A stretch of DNA of 15,698 bases from SZUA-254 sp035292425. GTDB lineage: Bacteria; Bacteroidota; Ignavibacteria; UBA10030; SZUA-254. Below are positions 6,421-13,278 of the stretch, piece by piece. The stretch is taken from NCBI GenBank assembly GCA_035292425.1, contig DATDQD010000059.1:1-15698 (forward strand), given 5' to 3'. Position numbers and translations under genes: made by a program. A model generated the notes under the pieces. It ran no database searches, had not been told where the DNA came from, and saw only the letters and a program-made list of their open reading frames with translations. Position 1 is the stretch's first letter. Each line of letters begins with the position of its first letter.

Positions 6421-9171
6421 TTACGAACAGCCCGAGGTCTCGCCGCAGTTGAGGCACTTGTAGCAGGCGCCGCTGCGAACCATGATGCTGCCGCAGGCGT
6501 GGCAGGGGGGCGCGTCGGCCTGGGCCTGGTAGACCTCGTGTTCGTGTTTCTCCCTCCGCGTCGCCGCCGTCGGGGATTCCTCCGGGAGCTTCGCCGCGGG
6601 TTCCGCCGTTTCCTCGGCGGACTGGGGCAGTTCCTCCGCGGGGAGGAAGCGTTTCCCGAGCCAGCGGAAGATATAGTCGAGGATCGATTTCGCGATCGGG
6701 ATTTCGCGGTTGCCCGTGAACCCGCTCGGCTCGAAGCGCATGTGGGAGAACTTCTCCACGAGGACCCTGAGCGGAACGCCGTACTGCAGCGCCATCGAGA
6801 CGGAGGTCGCGAAGGCATCCATCAGCCCGGAGATCGTGGATCCCTCCTTCGACATGGTGATGAAGATCTCGCCCGGCACGACCTCCGGGTAGAGGCCGAC
6901 GGTGATATATCCCTCGTGCCCTCCGATCGAGAATTTGTGCGTCACCGCCGCCCGCTCGTCGGGGAGCCTCCTGCGGACGGCCTTTTTCGGAATGAGGCCG
7001 GAGAGCTGGTCCATGCTCGTGTTGAGCGGCTGCGTGCGCTTGCAGCCGTCGCGGTAGATCGCGATCGCCTTGAGCCCGAGGCGCCACGCCTCGGCGTACG
7101 TCTTCGCGATGTCGTCGGCCGTGACGTCGGTCGGCATGTTGACCGTCTTCGAGATGGCGCCCGAGATGTAGGGCTGGACGGCCGCCATCATCTTGACGTG
7201 GCCCATGTATTCGATCGTGCGCCTGCCCTTCGCGGGCTTGAAGGCGCAGTCGAAAACGGGGAGGTGCTCCTCCTTCAGGTGCGGCGCGCCCTCGATGGTG
7301 TCGTTCTTGTTGATGAAGGCGATGATGTGCTCGATCTGCTCGTCGATGTACCCGAGTTTCTTCAGGGCGAGCGGCACGGTCTGGTTGACGATCTTCATCA
7401 GCCCGCCGCCGACCAGTTTCTTGTATTTCACCAGCGCGATGTCAGGTTCGACCCCGGTCGTGTCGCAATCCATCATGAACCCGATGGTCCCCGTGGGCGC
7501 CAGTACGGTCGCCTGGGAATTGCGGAAGCCGTACTCGCGGCCGATGGCATAGGCGTCGTCCCACACCTTCCGGGCGGCGGTGAGGAGCCCGCTCGGGACG
7601 TTGCGGTCGGGAATCCTGTCCGCCGCCAGGCCGTGCATCTTGACGACCTTGAGCATCGGCTCCCGGTTCTTCTCGTATCCCCTGAAGGGACCCGTCTCCC
7701 TGGCGATCTGGGCCGACTGTTTGTAGGCCTGGCCGCACATCAGCGCGGTGACCGCCGCCGCGTATCCGCGTCCCTCGTCGCTGTCGTAGGCGATCCCCCT
7801 GGCCATCAGGAGGGCGCCGAGGTTTGCGTAACCGAGGCCGAGGGGCCGGTAATCGTAACTGTTCTGGGTAATCTTCGGCGTCGGGTAGCTGGCGTTGTCG
7901 ACCTCGATCTCCTGCGCGGTGATGGTGATCGTCACGCCGTGGCAGAACGACTCGATGTCGAACTCGCCGTCCGGGCGAAGGAATTTCATCAGGTTCAGCG
8001 ACGCGAGGTTGCAGGCCGTGTCGTCGAGGAACATGTACTCGCTGCAGGGGTTGGACGCGTTGATCGGGGCGGTGTTCGGGCAGGTGTGCCAGGTGTTGAC
8101 CGTCGAGTCGAACTGCATCCCGGGATCGCCGCAGACCCACGCCGCCTCAGCCATTTCTTTCATGAGGTCGCGGGCGCGGTAGGAGTCCATCGGTTTGCCG
8201 GTCCTCACGCCGATCGTCTTCCATTCCCTGTCGTCGGCGACCGCGTTCATGAAGTCGTCGGTCGCGCGCACCGAATGGTTCGCGTTCTGGTAAAACACCG
8301 AATCGTACGCGCCGCCGGGGACGTTGAACCCGCCGTCGTAGCCGACCTCGATCAGGGCCCAGGCTTTCTTTTCCTCTTCCGACTTCGACCGGATAAAATC
8401 AAGAATGTCGGGATGCTCCGTGTTCAGGATGACCATCTTCGCGGCGCGCCTCGTCTTTCCGCCCGACTTGATCACGCCGGCGAACGCGTCATATCCCCTC
8501 ATGAAGGACACCGGGCCGGAGGCGGTGCCACCGCCCGAGAGGCTCTCCCTCGAGGAACGGAGCGTCGAAAGGTTGGAACCCGTACCCGATCCCCACTTGA
8601 AGAGGCGGCCTTCGGTCCGGGCGAGATCCAGGATCGAGTCCATCGTATCCTCGACCGAGTTGATGAAGCAGGCCGAACATTGCGGTTTTTCCTCGATGCC
8701 GACATTAAACCAGACGGGGCTGTTGAACGCCATGTACTGGTTGACGAGGAGGTAGGCCAGCTCGGAATAGAAAATCTCGGCATCATCAGGGGTGGCGAAA
8801 TATTCCTGCTTCTTCCCCCAGCCGGTGATCGTCGTCGCGACGCGTTCGACGATCTGGCGGATGCTGGTTTCCCGCTCCGGGGTCCCCAGTTTTCCGTGAA
8901 AATATTTCGAAACGACCACATTTGTGGCCGTCATTGACCAGGACTTCGGGACCTCGATGTCCCTCTGTTCAAAAATTGTTTCACCGCGTTCGTTCGCGAT
9001 GACCGCCGACCGGAATTCCCACTCGATCTCATCGAAGGGATGGACACCCGGTTTCGTAAAATACCTGCGAATCGTCAAACCCTTGCGGACGGCCTTGCCG
9101 CCCTGAGAACCACTCCCGGAAACAGCCGCGCCTGATTCCGCGCCGGCATTTCTGACCTCCTTCTCCTGCAT
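6421..9171 (-). CDS. nrdJ: Adenosylcobalamin-dependent (class II) ribonucleoside reductase
   Basis: Reduces ribonucleotides to deoxyribonucleotides with an adenosylcobalamin-generated thiyl radical, independently of oxygen and without a small subunit. The product is 916 aa. Visible marks: the N-terminal RRYFTKPGVHPFDEIEWE block after a Gly/Ser/Ala-rich leader of about 30 residues; CSACFINS with Cys165/Cys168 (one matching the first redox cysteine); NPCSE with radical-site Cys376 and Glu378; and DTACNL with Cys387, 11 residues on, as the second redox cysteine (the spacing of T. maritima C322/C333). Near the C-terminus a TSCPD-like region (about 745-840) is followed by a cysteine-rich tail of CxxC pairs (CHACGS, CYKCLNCG, final Cys-Ser) that re-reduces the active site. 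No N-terminal ATP-cone is apparent. The ATG at 9169-9171 has AGGAGG 6 nt upstream. It is divergent from fadD and convergent with guaA. The structured leader suggests regulation. Whether this is the only reductase in the organism cannot be seen here. Confidence 0.97.
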   Translation of the reverse strand: MQEKEVRNAGAESGAAVSGSGSQGGKAVRKGLTIRRYFTKPGVHPFDEIEWEFRSAVIANERGETIFEQRDIEVPKSWSMTATNVVVSKYFHGKLGTPERETSIRQIVERVATTITGWGKKQEYFATPDDAEIFYSELAYLLVNQYMAFNSPVWFNVGIEEKPQCSACFINSVEDTMDSILDLARTEGRLFKWGSGTGSNLSTLRSSRESLSGGGTASGPVSFMRGYDAFAGVIKSGGKTRRAAKMVILNTEHPDILDFIRSKSEEEKKAWALIEVGYDGGFNVPGGAYDSVFYQNANHSVRATDDFMNAVADDREWKTIGVRTGKPMDSYRARDLMKEMAEAAWVCGDPGMQFDSTVNTWHTCPNTAPINASNPCSEYMFLDDTACNLASLNLMKFLRPDGEFDIESFCHGVTITITAQEIEVDNASYPTPKITQNSYDYRPLGLGYANLGALLMARGIAYDSDEGRGYAAAVTALMCGQAYKQSAQIARETGPFRGYEKNREPMLKVVKMHGLAADRIPDRNVPSGLLTAARKVWDDAYAIGREYGFRNSQATVLAPTGTIGFMMDCDTTGVEPDIALVKYKKLVGGGLMKIVNQTVPLALKKLGYIDEQIEHIIAFINKNDTIEGAPHLKEEHLPVFDCAFKPAKGRRTIEYMGHVKMMAAVQPYISGAISKTVNMPTDVTADDIAKTYAEAWRLGLKAIAIYRDGCKRTQPLNTSMDQLSGLIPKKAVRRRLPDERAAVTHKFSIGGHEGYITVGLYPEVVPGEIFITMSKEGSTISGLMDAFATSVSMALQYGVPLRVLVEKFSHMRFEPSGFTGNREIPIAKSILDYIFRWLGKRFLPAEELPQSAEETAEPAAKLPEESPTAATRREKHEHEVYQAQADAPPCHACGSIMVRSGACYKCLNCGETSGCS

Positions 9172-9177
9172 GTTGAT

Positions 9178-9183
9178 CCTCCT
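9178..9183 (-). promoter_or_regulatory. Strong Shine-Dalgarno of nrdJ
   Basis: The minus strand reads AGGAGG six nt before the nrdJ ATG. It is the strongest ribosome binding site in the window, fixes the start codon, and lies about 20 nt after a terminator-like hairpin. Confidence 0.85.
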
Positions 9184-9201
9184 TTTATTCGTAATATAAT
9201 G

Positions 9202-9227
9202 AAAAAATCCGGAACGGCCGGACTTTT
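9202..9227 (-). terminator. Terminator-like hairpin in the nrdJ leader
   Basis: On the minus strand a 5-bp GC-rich stem, TCCGG (9222-9218) with CCGGA (9212-9208), has a 5-nt loop. It can be lengthened by a G-U pair and four A-U pairs and is followed by six Ts. No gene ends here on either strand, so it would act inside the nrdJ leader as premature termination. The GC core is short, so termination may be partial. Confidence 0.45.
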
Positions 9228-9354
9228 GCGATGACGGACGATGAGTTGGATACGGACGGTTGCAGCATGATTTTCACGATTCTACCTCTTTCACACCGGT
9301 GCGACGCGCGCCTGGCGGGTTGCCTCTGGAAAATCAACCGTCCCTATTCGGTTG
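9202..9354 (-). promoter_or_regulatory. Structured 5' leader of nrdJ with terminator-like hairpin (candidate attenuator or riboswitch)
   Basis: Read on the minus strand. GAATAGGGACGGTTG (9349-9335) can pair with CAACCGTCCGTATCC (9262-9248) at 13 of 15 positions, including nine perfect pairs in a row. Inside it ATTTTC pairs with GAAAAT, so the helix continues past a bulge. The CGGTTG arm (9340-9335) can instead pair with CAACCG just upstream (9354-9349) around an 8-nt loop, which makes the two folds mutually exclusive. Further on, TCCGG (9222-9218) and CCGGA (9212-9208) form a hairpin, extendable by A-U pairs, followed by six Ts (9207-9202), as in an intrinsic terminator just before the Shine-Dalgarno. 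I do not recognise a known riboswitch class. The pairings are read directly from the sequence; the regulatory role is inference. Confidence 0.45.
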
Positions 9355-9369
9355 GCGACATTGGTTCGA

Positions 9370-9398
9370 AATATATAGTCTTGCAGGTAAGAAGTCAA
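9370..9398 (-). promoter_or_regulatory. Predicted sigma70-type promoter of nrdJ
   Basis: Minus strand: TTGACT (9398-9393), a 17-bp spacer, then TATATT (9375-9370). Immediately upstream (about 9401-9418) is an A/T tract that resembles an UP element. Transcription would start near 9363, giving a leader of about 190 nt before the nrdJ ATG. Confidence 0.55.
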
Positions 9399-9480
9399 GG
9401 AAAAAATCAAAAAAAATTCTGAGACCTTTACCGTCACGAGAGATAAAATCGGTCCGGCGTTTATATGCCGCGGGCGCGGG

Positions 9481-9496
9481 CGCGCGCCAGCGCGCG
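9481..9496 (+). repeat. GC-only inverted repeat (hairpin) upstream of fadD
   Basis: CGCGCG (9481-9486), CCAG, then CGCGCG (9491-9496) form a perfect 6-bp inverted repeat. It follows another purely G/C stretch, between the divergent nrdJ and fadD promoters. It has no T run, so it is not an intrinsic terminator. Its role is unknown; it may be a protein-binding site or simply a low-complexity GC patch. Confidence 0.4.
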
Positions 9497-9503
9497 TAAG
9501 TGT

Positions 9504-9532
9504 TTGCATTTCGCCGTCGTTGGATGTATTTT
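9504..9532 (+). promoter_or_regulatory. Predicted promoter of the acyl-CoA synthetase gene
   Basis: TTGCAT (9504-9509), a 17-bp spacer and TATTTT (9527-9532). The predicted start near 9539 leaves about 37 nt before the ATG at 9576. It lies downstream of the alternative ATG at 9465, so if used it excludes the longer protein. Confidence 0.4.
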
Positions 9533-9575
9533 CTCCCCAGAGATCCGATTCAGGGACAAATCAGGCCAGCCATCG

Positions 9576-11390
9576 ATGTCCTCGGTCGTACGGTTCGAAA
9601 CGGTAAACGGGATGCTCGACGCCCTCCTGGAGAAATATTCCGGCGATCGCCGCCCCATCGTGATGTGGAAATCGGAGGGGAAGTATGCCGGGATCGGTTA
9701 CCGGGAGTTCGGGGAATGGGTGGAAAGGGTTTCGGCGGGCCTGGCTTCCATCGGGGTGCGGAGCGGCGACCGGGTCGCGCTGATTTCAGAGAACCGGCCC
9801 GAATGGGTGGTGGCGGACATGGCCCTGATCCGGCTCGGCGCCGTCAACGTATCGCTCTACCCCAGCCTCACCCCGAAACAGGTGGAATATATACTGGGGG
9901 ATGCGGGGGTCGCCTGCGCGATCGTCTCCAACCGGCTTCAGTTCAACAAGATTGCGAAGGTCCGGGATGCGCTCCCGGGCCTGAAGCACGTCCTGAGTTT
10001 CGCCGACCTGGGGCCGGGCACGGGTGGCGTGATCAGTTTCAGGGACCTCGCGCTGAGAGGGGACGAGTTCGCCCGCGCCAACCCCGGTTATGTCCGGGGC
10101 GAATCCGCCCGCGTCACACCAGGGCATCTCCTGACGCTCATCTATACGTCGGGCACGACCGGCAATCCGAAGGGCGTCATGCTCACGCACCGCAACCTGG
10201 TGAGCAACGTCCTCGCGTCGACCCAATGCATACCCTTCCTCGAAGACGATGTCCTCCTCTCGTTTCTCCCTCTCTGCCATTCGTACGAACGGATGGCGGG
10301 ATATTACTCGGCGATGTCGTGCGGGGTGACGATCGCCTACGCCGAAAGCATCGACACGGTGCGGGAAAATCTCCTCGAGGTGAAGCCCACCATCGTGACG
10401 ACGGTGCCGAGGCTCTTCGAGCGGATCTATAACGGCCTGATGAAACAGGCGGGGGCGATGCCGCCCCTCAGAAAATTCATCTTCGGTTGGGCGATGTCGG
10501 TCCGGGCGGCCGTCGCCGCACAGCCCGGGCCGGCCCGGCTCCCGATCCTGCTGAAACTCCGTCGCGCCCTCGCCGACCGCCTCGTCTTCTCAAAAATCAG
10601 GGCGCGCATGGGAGGCCGAATCAGGTTTTTCGTGTCCGGGGGCGCGGCGCTCTCCCGGGAACTGGGAGAATTTTTCGAGAGCATCGGGATCGGGATCCTC
10701 GAGGGCTACGGGATGACGGAATCCTCTCCCGTGATCAGCGTGAACCGGCCGGAGAAGAGGAAATACGGCACCGTGGGCACGACCATCCCCGGCGTCGACG
10801 TCCGGATCGCGGAGGACGGGGAGATTCTGGCGAAGGGGCCGAACGTGATGCTCGGGTACTGGAACGACCCCGCGGCGACCCGTGAGGCGATCGACGCCGA
10901 CGGGTGGCTCCACACCGGAGACATCGGGGCCTTCGACCCGGACGGGTTTCTGGTGATCACCGACCGCAAGAAACATCTCATCGTCAATTCGGGCGGAAAA
11001 AACATCGCGCCGGGACCGCTCGAATCCGCGTTTCTCGCGAGCGGGCTGATCAGCCAGATCCTCATCATCGGCGATGGCAGGGTCTATCTTTCGGCCCTCA
11101 TCGTTCCGGAGTTCGACAACGTGAGGGAACGGCTGGCGCGCAGCGGCGGCCCCGTCCCGGCAGACACGGAGATGGCATCGATGGAGTCGGTCCGGAGCAT
11201 GATCCAGGGGGAGATCGACAGGCTCCAGAAGGACTTCGCGTCCTTCGAGAGGATACGGAGATTCACGCTCATGCCGGGGGCCTTCACGCTCGAGGAGGGT
11301 GAAATCACCCCGACGATGAAGATCAGGAGGTCCCTCGTCGAAAAGAAGTACAGCGAACTGATCGGGAGGATGTACGAAGGCGTGATCTGA
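9576..11390 (+). CDS. fadD: Long-chain acyl-CoA synthetase (AMP-forming)
   Basis: Activates fatty acids to acyl-CoA through an acyl-adenylate; probably membrane-associated. The 604-aa product has the ANL adenylate-forming fold: P-loop motif YTSGTTGNPKG at residues 190-200, the GYGMTESSPV acyl-adenylate motif in the middle, GWLHTGDIGAFDPDGFLVITDRKK toward the C-terminal hinge, and the terminal TPTMKIRR with Lys582 as the catalytic lysine. The order and the family-typical length fit the FadD15/FACL-like long-chain synthetases. I start it at ATG 9576 because the family N-terminus (roughly VRFETVNGMLDALLEKY) begins here. The frame opens further upstream at ATG 9465, but that adds an Arg/Ala-rich stretch encoded partly by a GC hairpin and lies upstream of the likely promoter. 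No terminator follows it. The chain-length preference cannot be read from the sequence. Confidence 0.92.
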   Translation: MSSVVRFETVNGMLDALLEKYSGDRRPIVMWKSEGKYAGIGYREFGEWVERVSAGLASIGVRSGDRVALISENRPEWVVADMALIRLGAVNVSLYPSLTPKQVEYILGDAGVACAIVSNRLQFNKIAKVRDALPGLKHVLSFADLGPGTGGVISFRDLALRGDEFARANPGYVRGESARVTPGHLLTLIYTSGTTGNPKGVMLTHRNLVSNVLASTQCIPFLEDDVLLSFLPLCHSYERMAGYYSAMSCGVTIAYAESIDTVRENLLEVKPTIVTTVPRLFERIYNGLMKQAGAMPPLRKFIFGWAMSVRAAVAAQPGPARLPILLKLRRALADRLVFSKIRARMGGRIRFFVSGGAALSRELGEFFESIGIGILEGYGMTESSPVISVNRPEKRKYGTVGTTIPGVDVRIAEDGEILAKGPNVMLGYWNDPAATREAIDADGWLHTGDIGAFDPDGFLVITDRKKHLIVNSGGKNIAPGPLESAFLASGLISQILIIGDGRVYLSALIVPEFDNVRERLARSGGPVPADTEMASMESVRSMIQGEIDRLQKDFASFERIRRFTLMPGAFTLEEGEITPTMKIRRSLVEKKYSELIGRMYEGVI

Positions 11391-11398
11391 CCCGAGTA

Positions 11399-11427
11399 TT
11401 GATTCTGGAACGAAAAATACCTATTTT
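11399..11427 (+). promoter_or_regulatory. Predicted promoter of the membrane protein gene
   Basis: TTGATT (11399-11404), a 17-bp spacer and TATTTT (11422-11427) lie in the AT-rich gap after fadD, about 60 nt before the next ATG. An inverted repeat, CTATTT (11421-11426) with AAATAG (11438-11443), overlaps the -10 element and the start region and could be an operator. The gap has no clear terminator for fadD, so read-through is possible. Confidence 0.45.
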
Positions 11428-11486
11428 TACAAATCATAAATAGAAACTGACCCAGGAATGCCGCACACAAAGGAACGGCCTCCCCG

Positions 11487-12626
11487 ATGAACAACACCGC
11501 CGCCGTTGCGGTCCCATCCGCAACCGTTGAATTCCAGGAAAACCTCTGGCTTCACAGCCGGCGGTGGGACCTGACGTACATCAGCCTCAGCGCTGGACTG
11601 GTGATCCTGCCCTTCCTCGCATATGAATTTTTCCGTTACCTTCTCGGCATCGAATCCGTCCGCACGGCTCTGAGCGTCGCGCCGGGCGACGTCCTGGACT
11701 TCAGCCGCAATACCGTGAACGGGATGATCGCGCTCCTGATCGGTGGTCCGCACATGTACGCAACCTACACGAGGACGTTCCTCGACAACGACTTCCGGAA
11801 ACACCACGCGGCGTTCCTCCTCGGGTCCCTGCTCCTGCCCGTCGGGGTGGTATACCTCGGCGTGGCGAATTTCCAGCTTCTCGTCACCGTCTTTTTCTTC
11901 TGGGCGTCGATCCACATCCTTCACCAGGTCAGCTATATCATCGACTGCTACACAAAAAAGCAGGCGAAGCCGCTCCGCCTGCCGGACCGGATGCTGGACT
12001 ACGTCGTCGTTTTTTCGTCCCTCTATCCCATCGGAGTCTGGAGGATGGTGAACGGTAATTTCTCGATCGGACAGATCCGCCTCCTGCTCCCCGAATTCAT
12101 CCTGATCAGAAACAACCCCGTCGTGGGGTGGGGGCTGTTCTACGCCGTCACGCTGGTCTTCGCCGTCTCGCTGACCCTCTGGCTGCGCCGCAGTTACCGC
12201 GAATACGACTCCGGGGAACTCCATCTCCCGAAGTTCATCCTCATGGGGCTGACCGTGGTGGTCTCGTTTTTCATCCCGTCGTACCAGGAGCTCGATGTCG
12301 CGTTCCAGGGCTTCAACACGTGGCATTCGTTCCAGTACCTCGGTCTCACGCTCTACATCAACCGCCTCCGCGAGCAGAAAGACGGAATCCATACTCCGTT
12401 GATCCGCGGGATGAGCGTGGAAGGCAAGGGGTGGAGATTCTACGCGTTCACCGTGGGCCTCGCGCTCTCCACCGTCGGGCTGATCGCCGTGCTCCTCCTG
12501 AACAAGGATCTCCTCGGATTTTCGTTCGATCAGTGCTACTACATCGTGGTCCTCTCGGTGCTGCTGATGCATTACTACCACGACCACCTGCTGTTCACCC
12601 AGACCAACATCATGACGGGGCGCTGA
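11487..12626 (+). CDS. Histidine-rich polytopic membrane protein of unknown function
   Basis: I do not recognise this 379-aa protein. It has roughly eight to ten hydrophobic segments (about residues 27-50, 76-95, 107-128, 129-150, 170-190, 207-230, 240-262, 275-290, 315-340 and 345-370) and a short polar N-terminus without a signal peptide. Histidines cluster at or near the ends of these segments: His89 (GGPHMY), His143 and His146 (HILH), His280 (TWHSFQ), and His362, His365 and His367 (HYYHDH). Such HxxH and HxxHxH patterns in a multi-pass protein recall membrane di-iron or haem enzymes such as desaturases and hydroxylases, but the order and spacing do not match any family I can name, so metal binding is inference. 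It probably has its own promoter and leads a unit with the YqaA-like and Nudix genes. The long overlapping frame on the same strand (from about 12128) is only coding after this gene ends. Confidence 0.85.
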   Translation: MNNTAAVAVPSATVEFQENLWLHSRRWDLTYISLSAGLVILPFLAYEFFRYLLGIESVRTALSVAPGDVLDFSRNTVNGMIALLIGGPHMYATYTRTFLDNDFRKHHAAFLLGSLLLPVGVVYLGVANFQLLVTVFFFWASIHILHQVSYIIDCYTKKQAKPLRLPDRMLDYVVVFSSLYPIGVWRMVNGNFSIGQIRLLLPEFILIRNNPVVGWGLFYAVTLVFAVSLTLWLRRSYREYDSGELHLPKFILMGLTVVVSFFIPSYQELDVAFQGFNTWHSFQYLGLTLYINRLREQKDGIHTPLIRGMSVEGKGWRFYAFTVGLALSTVGLIAVLLLNKDLLGFSFDQCYYIVVLSVLLMHYYHDHLLFTQTNIMTGR

Positions 12627-12655
12627 TCGTAGTCCCGTCCGGCATTCGGAATATC

Positions 12656-13258
12656 GTGACGGCGATTGCCCGGCTCCTCCGCGCAATGAAGCATTGGGTG
12701 GAGGGATTCGCGGGCCGGCCCGCCGCGCGCTGGTCGCTTTTCGGCATCGCCTTCGCGGAGTCATCCTGTTTCCCGATACCCCCCGACGTCCTCCTCGTCG
12801 CGATGGGTGTCGGATACCCGAAGAAATCGTTCCAGTACGCGCTGATATGCACCGCCGGCTCGGTGCTCGGCGCGTTCCTCGGGTATTACATCGGTTACGC
12901 CTTCTTCGAGAGCGTCGGGCGCCCGATCCTCGAATTTTACGGGGTGCTGGACAGATTCGCCGATGTCCTGAGCAACTACCGTGAGAACGGGATGGTCACC
13001 CTCTTCATCGCCGGCTTCACCCCCATCCCCTTCAAATTGTTCACGATCGCGGCGGGATTCGACCAGACCCTCTCCCTGACGACGCTCGCCGCGGGGTGCA
13101 TCGTCGGACGGTCGACCAGGTTCTTCCTCGTCGGGGGACTTCTCTATCATTATGGCGAAGCGATCAAGGTCTTTCTCGACCGGTATTTCGACCGCCTCTC
13201 ACTCGCATTCGCGGCGCTGATGATCCTCGGATTCCTCGGCGTCAGGCTGCTCACCTGA
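12656..13258 (+). CDS. YqaA/DedA-family (SNARE-associated, VTT domain) membrane protein
   Basis: A small inner-membrane protein of about 200 aa. The sequence carries the subfamily signatures: FAESSCFPIPPDVLL near the N-terminus (acidic residue and Pro-x-Pro re-entrant loop), a glycine-rich segment GSVLGAFLGYYIGY, then AGFTPIPFKLFTIAAG and the basic GRSTRFFLVGGLLYHYG. DedA proteins are linked to undecaprenyl-phosphate and phospholipid translocation and to proton-driven transport; the exact role of the YqaA branch is not established. The frame is open far upstream, but that part is a shadow of the preceding gene. GTG at 12656 has a weak GGA upstream. ATG at 12686 (MKHWVEGF) has no ribosome binding site but gives an N-terminus of similar length to relatives, so the start is uncertain by 10 codons. 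It lies 29 bp after the His-rich membrane protein and 20 bp before the Nudix gene, probably in one operon. Confidence 0.88.
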   Translation: MTAIARLLRAMKHWVEGFAGRPAARWSLFGIAFAESSCFPIPPDVLLVAMGVGYPKKSFQYALICTAGSVLGAFLGYYIGYAFFESVGRPILEFYGVLDRFADVLSNYRENGMVTLFIAGFTPIPFKLFTIAAGFDQTLSLTTLAAGCIVGRSTRFFLVGGLLYHYGEAIKVFLDRYFDRLSLAFAALMILGFLGVRLLT

Positions 13259-13278
13259 CCGGCCGCCACGCCCCCCGC

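Larger units (their letters stand above)
9172..9575. other. Divergent intergenic region between nrdJ and fadD
   Basis: This 404-bp stretch has no convincing gene. It holds, from left to right, the nrdJ Shine-Dalgarno, the structured nrdJ leader, the nrdJ promoter, an A/T-rich patch (about 9399-9450), a GC-rich hairpin (9481-9496) and a plus-strand promoter-like sequence (9504-9532) for the acyl-CoA synthetase gene. The small reading frames inside it look random and show no domain or good ribosome binding site. Confidence 0.6.

Noticed and set aside
6418..8937. An 839-codon open frame on the plus strand antisense to nrdJ
   Set aside because: Low-complexity Arg/Val/Asp-rich translation with no motif, fully opposite an unmistakable nrdJ; a GC-rich shadow.
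9241..9354. Cobalamin riboswitch in the nrdJ leader
   Set aside because: Short stretches (AATAGGGA and ACCCGC in the right order) recall the cobalamin riboswitch core, which is tempting for a B12-dependent enzyme. I cannot find the B12 box or the closing AGCCAGGAGACC-like segment, and repression by B12 would be illogical for this gene. A covariance-model scan would decide.
9360..9380. NrdR-type box near the nrdJ promoter
   Set aside because: CTATATAT resembles half of the NrdR consensus, but the GTGT half is missing and there is no second box about 31 bp away.
9231..9509. Small reading frames in the nrdJ-fadD gap (63 codons plus, 72 codons minus)
   Set aside because: No plausible ribosome binding site, no domain, and they lie over promoter and leader signals; they look like chance frames.
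11411..11428. AT-only inverted repeat as a fadD terminator
   Set aside because: AAAAATA/TATTTTT has a 2-nt loop and no GC stem, so it cannot form a stable terminator hairpin; the bases are better explained as promoter sequence.
12128..12655. Upstream extension of the YqaA-like frame
   Set aside because: This part overlaps the His-rich membrane protein gene in another frame and translates to Arg/Pro-rich shadow sequence.
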